A stretch of DNA of 34,325 nt, taken from SAR202 cluster bacterium. Lineage in GTDB: Bacteria > Chloroflexota > Dehalococcoidia > Lucifugimonadales > UBA3495. Where the stretch lies: the NCBI GenBank assembly GCA_009392095.1, contig VFHF01000183.1:1-34325 (forward strand). The letters are read 5' to 3'. Under the pieces are notes generated by a model, which was not told the DNA's origin, searched no databases, and saw only the letters and a program-made list of their open reading frames with translations. Positions 32,470-34,325 of the stretch are shown one piece after another. Position 1 is the first letter of the stretch; every line of letters begins with the position of its first letter. The position numbers and the translations under genes are program-made.

Positions 32470-33228
32470 TTAGTCCCCCGCGGCCTGGGCCATGCGGTCT
32501 TGGCCGTTCCTATTTTCGGCCGAATCGTGACGGCTTTGGTTCCTCACTTGGCAGCCGCCGGAGACGCATTCGGCTATGTTTGAGCACTTGCCTTTGGAAT
32601 CCTTGCCCAGCAGACCGTCAAGCAGAACCTCTATGGCCTCATCCTCGCGGCCGGATTTTGCCAGGGCTAAGAAATCCGAAGTCATGCAGCATTGCCAGCG
32701 TTGCGGGTCTATCGCTACCTGTTCGTCTTTGATGACCTGGCGGGCTTTGGAGAGGACGCCGGTTGCGTCCACCCATTCCAAGTCCCGGGAGTCAGTCAGG
32801 GTCTCCCGTAGCTTGCGGGCCAAAGCCGGGCTGGCCCCGCCGGTGGAGATCGCCAGTGTCACTGGGCCGCGTTTCACGATGGACGGCGCTATGAACGAGC
32901 AGCGGGGAGGGTCATCGACTGCGTTGAGCAATACGCCCAGCTTCTCGGCTTCTTCAAAGATCTCTTGGTTGACCACCCGGTCGTTGGTGGCCGCTATGGC
33001 TAGGAACGAGTCTTGAAGGTCGCCGTTCTTGTACTTGCGTTCGTGAAACTTGATGGCGCCGCGGTCTGCGGCGTCGCGGATGCCTCGTGTGGCATCAGGG
33101 CTAATCACGGTGATCTTAGCTTCTGAATCGATCAGCTTTGTGATCTTGCCCTCGGCGATCTGTCCACCGCCAATGACGACGCACCGGCGTCCGGTCAGGT
33201 TAAGGAAAACGGGGTAAAAGGATGTCAT
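32470..33228 (-). CDS. sirC: Precorrin-2 dehydrogenase / sirohydrochlorin ferrochelatase-like, with Cys-rich tail
   Basis: This NAD-dependent enzyme oxidises precorrin-2 to sirohydrochlorin and may insert iron, as CysG-N and Met8 do. The Rossmann motif is CVVIGGGQIAEGKI. DDPPRCSFIAPSIVKRGPVTLAISTGG includes the conserved catalytic-type Asp105. SPALARKLRETL follows as expected. Two odd features stand out: a Cys-Cys pair (180-181), and a C-terminal extension after about residue 208 with Cys215, Cys221 and Cys226 (CSNIAECVSGGC). The extension looks like a metal or Fe-S-binding tail and is not usual for the family. It has 252 residues. CCAGAGAG precedes the ATG, 12 bases after ahbAB. Confidence 0.93.
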   Translation of the reverse strand: MTSFYPVFLNLTGRRCVVIGGGQIAEGKITKLIDSEAKITVISPDATRGIRDAADRGAIKFHERKYKNGDLQDSFLAIAATNDRVVNQEIFEEAEKLGVLLNAVDDPPRCSFIAPSIVKRGPVTLAISTGGASPALARKLRETLTDSRDLEWVDATGVLSKARQVIKDEQVAIDPQRWQCCMTSDFLALAKSGREDEAIEVLLDGLLGKDSKGKCSNIAECVSGGCQVRNQSRHDSAENRNGQDRMAQAAGD

Positions 33229-33240
33229 ATGCTCTCTGGT

Positions 33241-34323
33241 TTAGGCTGTGATCACAGCGTCGGGTTTTTCGGTGTCGAGATACTCGTCATAATCGGGCAC
33301 GAAATACCGGACCCGGGTCTTTTTGTATTCCCTGGTGCTGTATAACACCAGACGCTCGGATATCCCAGTGGCTTCGGCGATCTCATTGTTGATCTCCTCG
33401 CAACCTTCGGGAGTGGTCGCGTGGACCATGGTGAAATGAGTGTAGGGCCAGTCCGGGAACGTCGGTCGTTCGTAACAGTGAGTCACAGCGTCGTGGGCGG
33501 CCATCGTCAGGCCAACTTCCTCGGAGCGCTCTTCGGGTACTTTCCAAACGATCATGGCATTGGCCTTGAATCCGGATTTGCGGTGGTGCAGCACTGCGCT
33601 GTAGCGCCGCATAATGCGCCGGTCTTGGAAATCTTTGGCTAATGCGAACAATTCATCGGTGGACATTCCCAAGTCTTTGGCGATCTGGTCGTAGGGGCGG
33701 GGAATCAGCTCCAGGTCTTCCTGCATCCCTCGTATTGCGTCCTTCTCAACTTCGGTTACCGGCACCGCCTTGTTCCAGGAGTCGGCGGCTTCTTTGCTTT
33801 CTGCGCTCTCTCCGCCGGACTTTTGATTCTGGACGTTGTCGGGAGAGAAATTAAACGAAGATCCCTTTTTGTTGACCATGTCGAAATTGACGCCGATCTT
33901 GAAGAACCGTTTGGTGGGCATGATCCGCTGTTCCAACGCCCCGGTCTTGCGGGCCATGTAATCGGCAGTGGCTTCAAGGTCGTGTTCCGGAGGCACGGCT
34001 AGCGTGAACCACAGATTGTAGTAGGACCCTTCCCGTGCGTAATTGTGGCTCACGCCGGGGTGCTTATTGATCTCCATCGCTGCTTTATGTAACTGGTCTG
34101 GTTCGTAGGCCATGGCCACCAAGGTGGTCTTGAAGCCCAGGCGGCGGGTATCAAAGATTGCGCTTATCTGGCGCAGGACATTGGATTTCTTCAGCACGGT
34201 TAAGCGGTCAATGACCTCTTGTTCGCTGATCCCAATCTCCTCGCCAAGTTGCTGGTATGGCTGGTCGACCATGGGAAATGGGGTTTGAATCTTGTTTAAC
34301 AGCTCGCGATCTGTGATATCCAT
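33241..34323 (-). CDS. ahbAB: Fused siroheme decarboxylase AhbA-AhbB (two Lrp/AsnC-like halves)
   Basis: This 360-residue protein consists of two Lrp/AsnC-type modules. Module one (1-150) has a helix-turn-helix-like start MDITDRELLNKIQ and QISAIFDTRRLGFKTTLVAM, then the ligand loop HNYAREGSYYNLWFTL. A charged linker covers 151-190. Module two (191-345) has MRRYSAVLHHRKSGFKANAMIVWKV (His246/His247) and THCYERPTFPDWPYTHFTMVHA. In characterised systems AhbA and AhbB are separate proteins that together decarboxylate siroheme to 12,18-didecarboxysiroheme; NirD/L/G/H relatives do this for heme d1. Its place before sirC, hemC and cobA-hemD argues for the enzyme, not a regulator. The start lies two bases from the window edge, so its ribosome site is not visible. 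Confidence 0.92.
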   Translation of the reverse strand: MDITDRELLNKIQTPFPMVDQPYQQLGEEIGISEQEVIDRLTVLKKSNVLRQISAIFDTRRLGFKTTLVAMAYEPDQLHKAAMEINKHPGVSHNYAREGSYYNLWFTLAVPPEHDLEATADYMARKTGALEQRIMPTKRFFKIGVNFDMVNKKGSSFNFSPDNVQNQKSGGESAESKEAADSWNKAVPVTEVEKDAIRGMQEDLELIPRPYDQIAKDLGMSTDELFALAKDFQDRRIMRRYSAVLHHRKSGFKANAMIVWKVPEERSEEVGLTMAAHDAVTHCYERPTFPDWPYTHFTMVHATTPEGCEEINNEIAEATGISERLVLYSTREYKKTRVRYFVPDYDEYLDTEKPDAVITA

Positions 34324-34325
34324 TG

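Noticed and set aside
33241..34323. Lrp/AsnC transcription regulator
   Set aside because: Two Lrp-like modules with siroheme-decarboxylase-type motifs, at the head of a siroheme operon, fit AhbAB much better than a regulator.

Overview
This window looks like core and accessory chromosome of a GC-rich bacterium, most probably a Chloroflexota member (Dehalococcoidia / SAR202-like). The signs are an Actinobacteria/Chloroflexi-type VLRF1 release factor, two LLM-class flavin/F420-type oxidoreductases, a nickel superoxide dismutase typical of marine bacteria, and siroheme-type tetrapyrrole genes. This is inference from gene content; no 16S rRNA or other phylogenetic marker is present. No tRNA, rRNA, CRISPR array, insertion sequence or prophage gene was recognised, and genes are tightly packed with no gene-free stretch over 300 bases.

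Layout. 1-284 is an intergenic leader with a degenerate palindromic repeat, followed by surE (+). A perfect 21-bp bidirectional terminator separates surE from a convergent three-gene cobalt-type nitrile hydratase / thiocyanate hydrolase-like operon (2424 to 1169, -). Then on the minus strand come an LLM oxidoreductase, a polysaccharide deacetylase-like hydrolase, a second LLM oxidoreductase, serS, lysS, a DUF3800-like protein and rplY (L25/CTC). An alpha/beta hydrolase gene runs divergently (+). From 15428 down to 11240 (-) lie a DinB-like protein with an unknown C-terminal domain, a tandem NIPSNAP protein, a class II aldolase overlapping a SnoaL-like protein, and an MbfA-like ferritin/VIT1 iron transporter.

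The most striking locus is 15526-18780 (+). A VLRF1-type peptidyl-tRNA hydrolase (release factor) lies directly upstream of mutS2 (rqcU), the ribosome-collision splitting factor. The two genes are in the same reading frame and are separated only by one TGA codon and one ATA codon. This suggests a translation-rescue module in which MutS2 splits collided ribosomes and VLRF1 releases the stranded chain, with coupled or even read-through expression.

The minus strand then carries tldD, rmuC, pmbA/tldE and an enoyl-CoA hydratase (23846 to 18783), preceded by ilvD and a malic enzyme. sodN (Ni-SOD, +) is divergent from ilvD and ends at a bidirectional terminator shared with a tetrapyrrole operon (34323 to 27548, -). 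That operon reads: fused siroheme decarboxylase ahbAB, precorrin-2 dehydrogenase, hemC, cobA-hemD fusion, hemB, hemL. Together these take glutamate-1-semialdehyde to uroporphyrinogen III, then to siroheme and didecarboxysiroheme, the entry to the siroheme-dependent heme (or heme d1) route. hemA and the later radical-SAM steps are not in the window.
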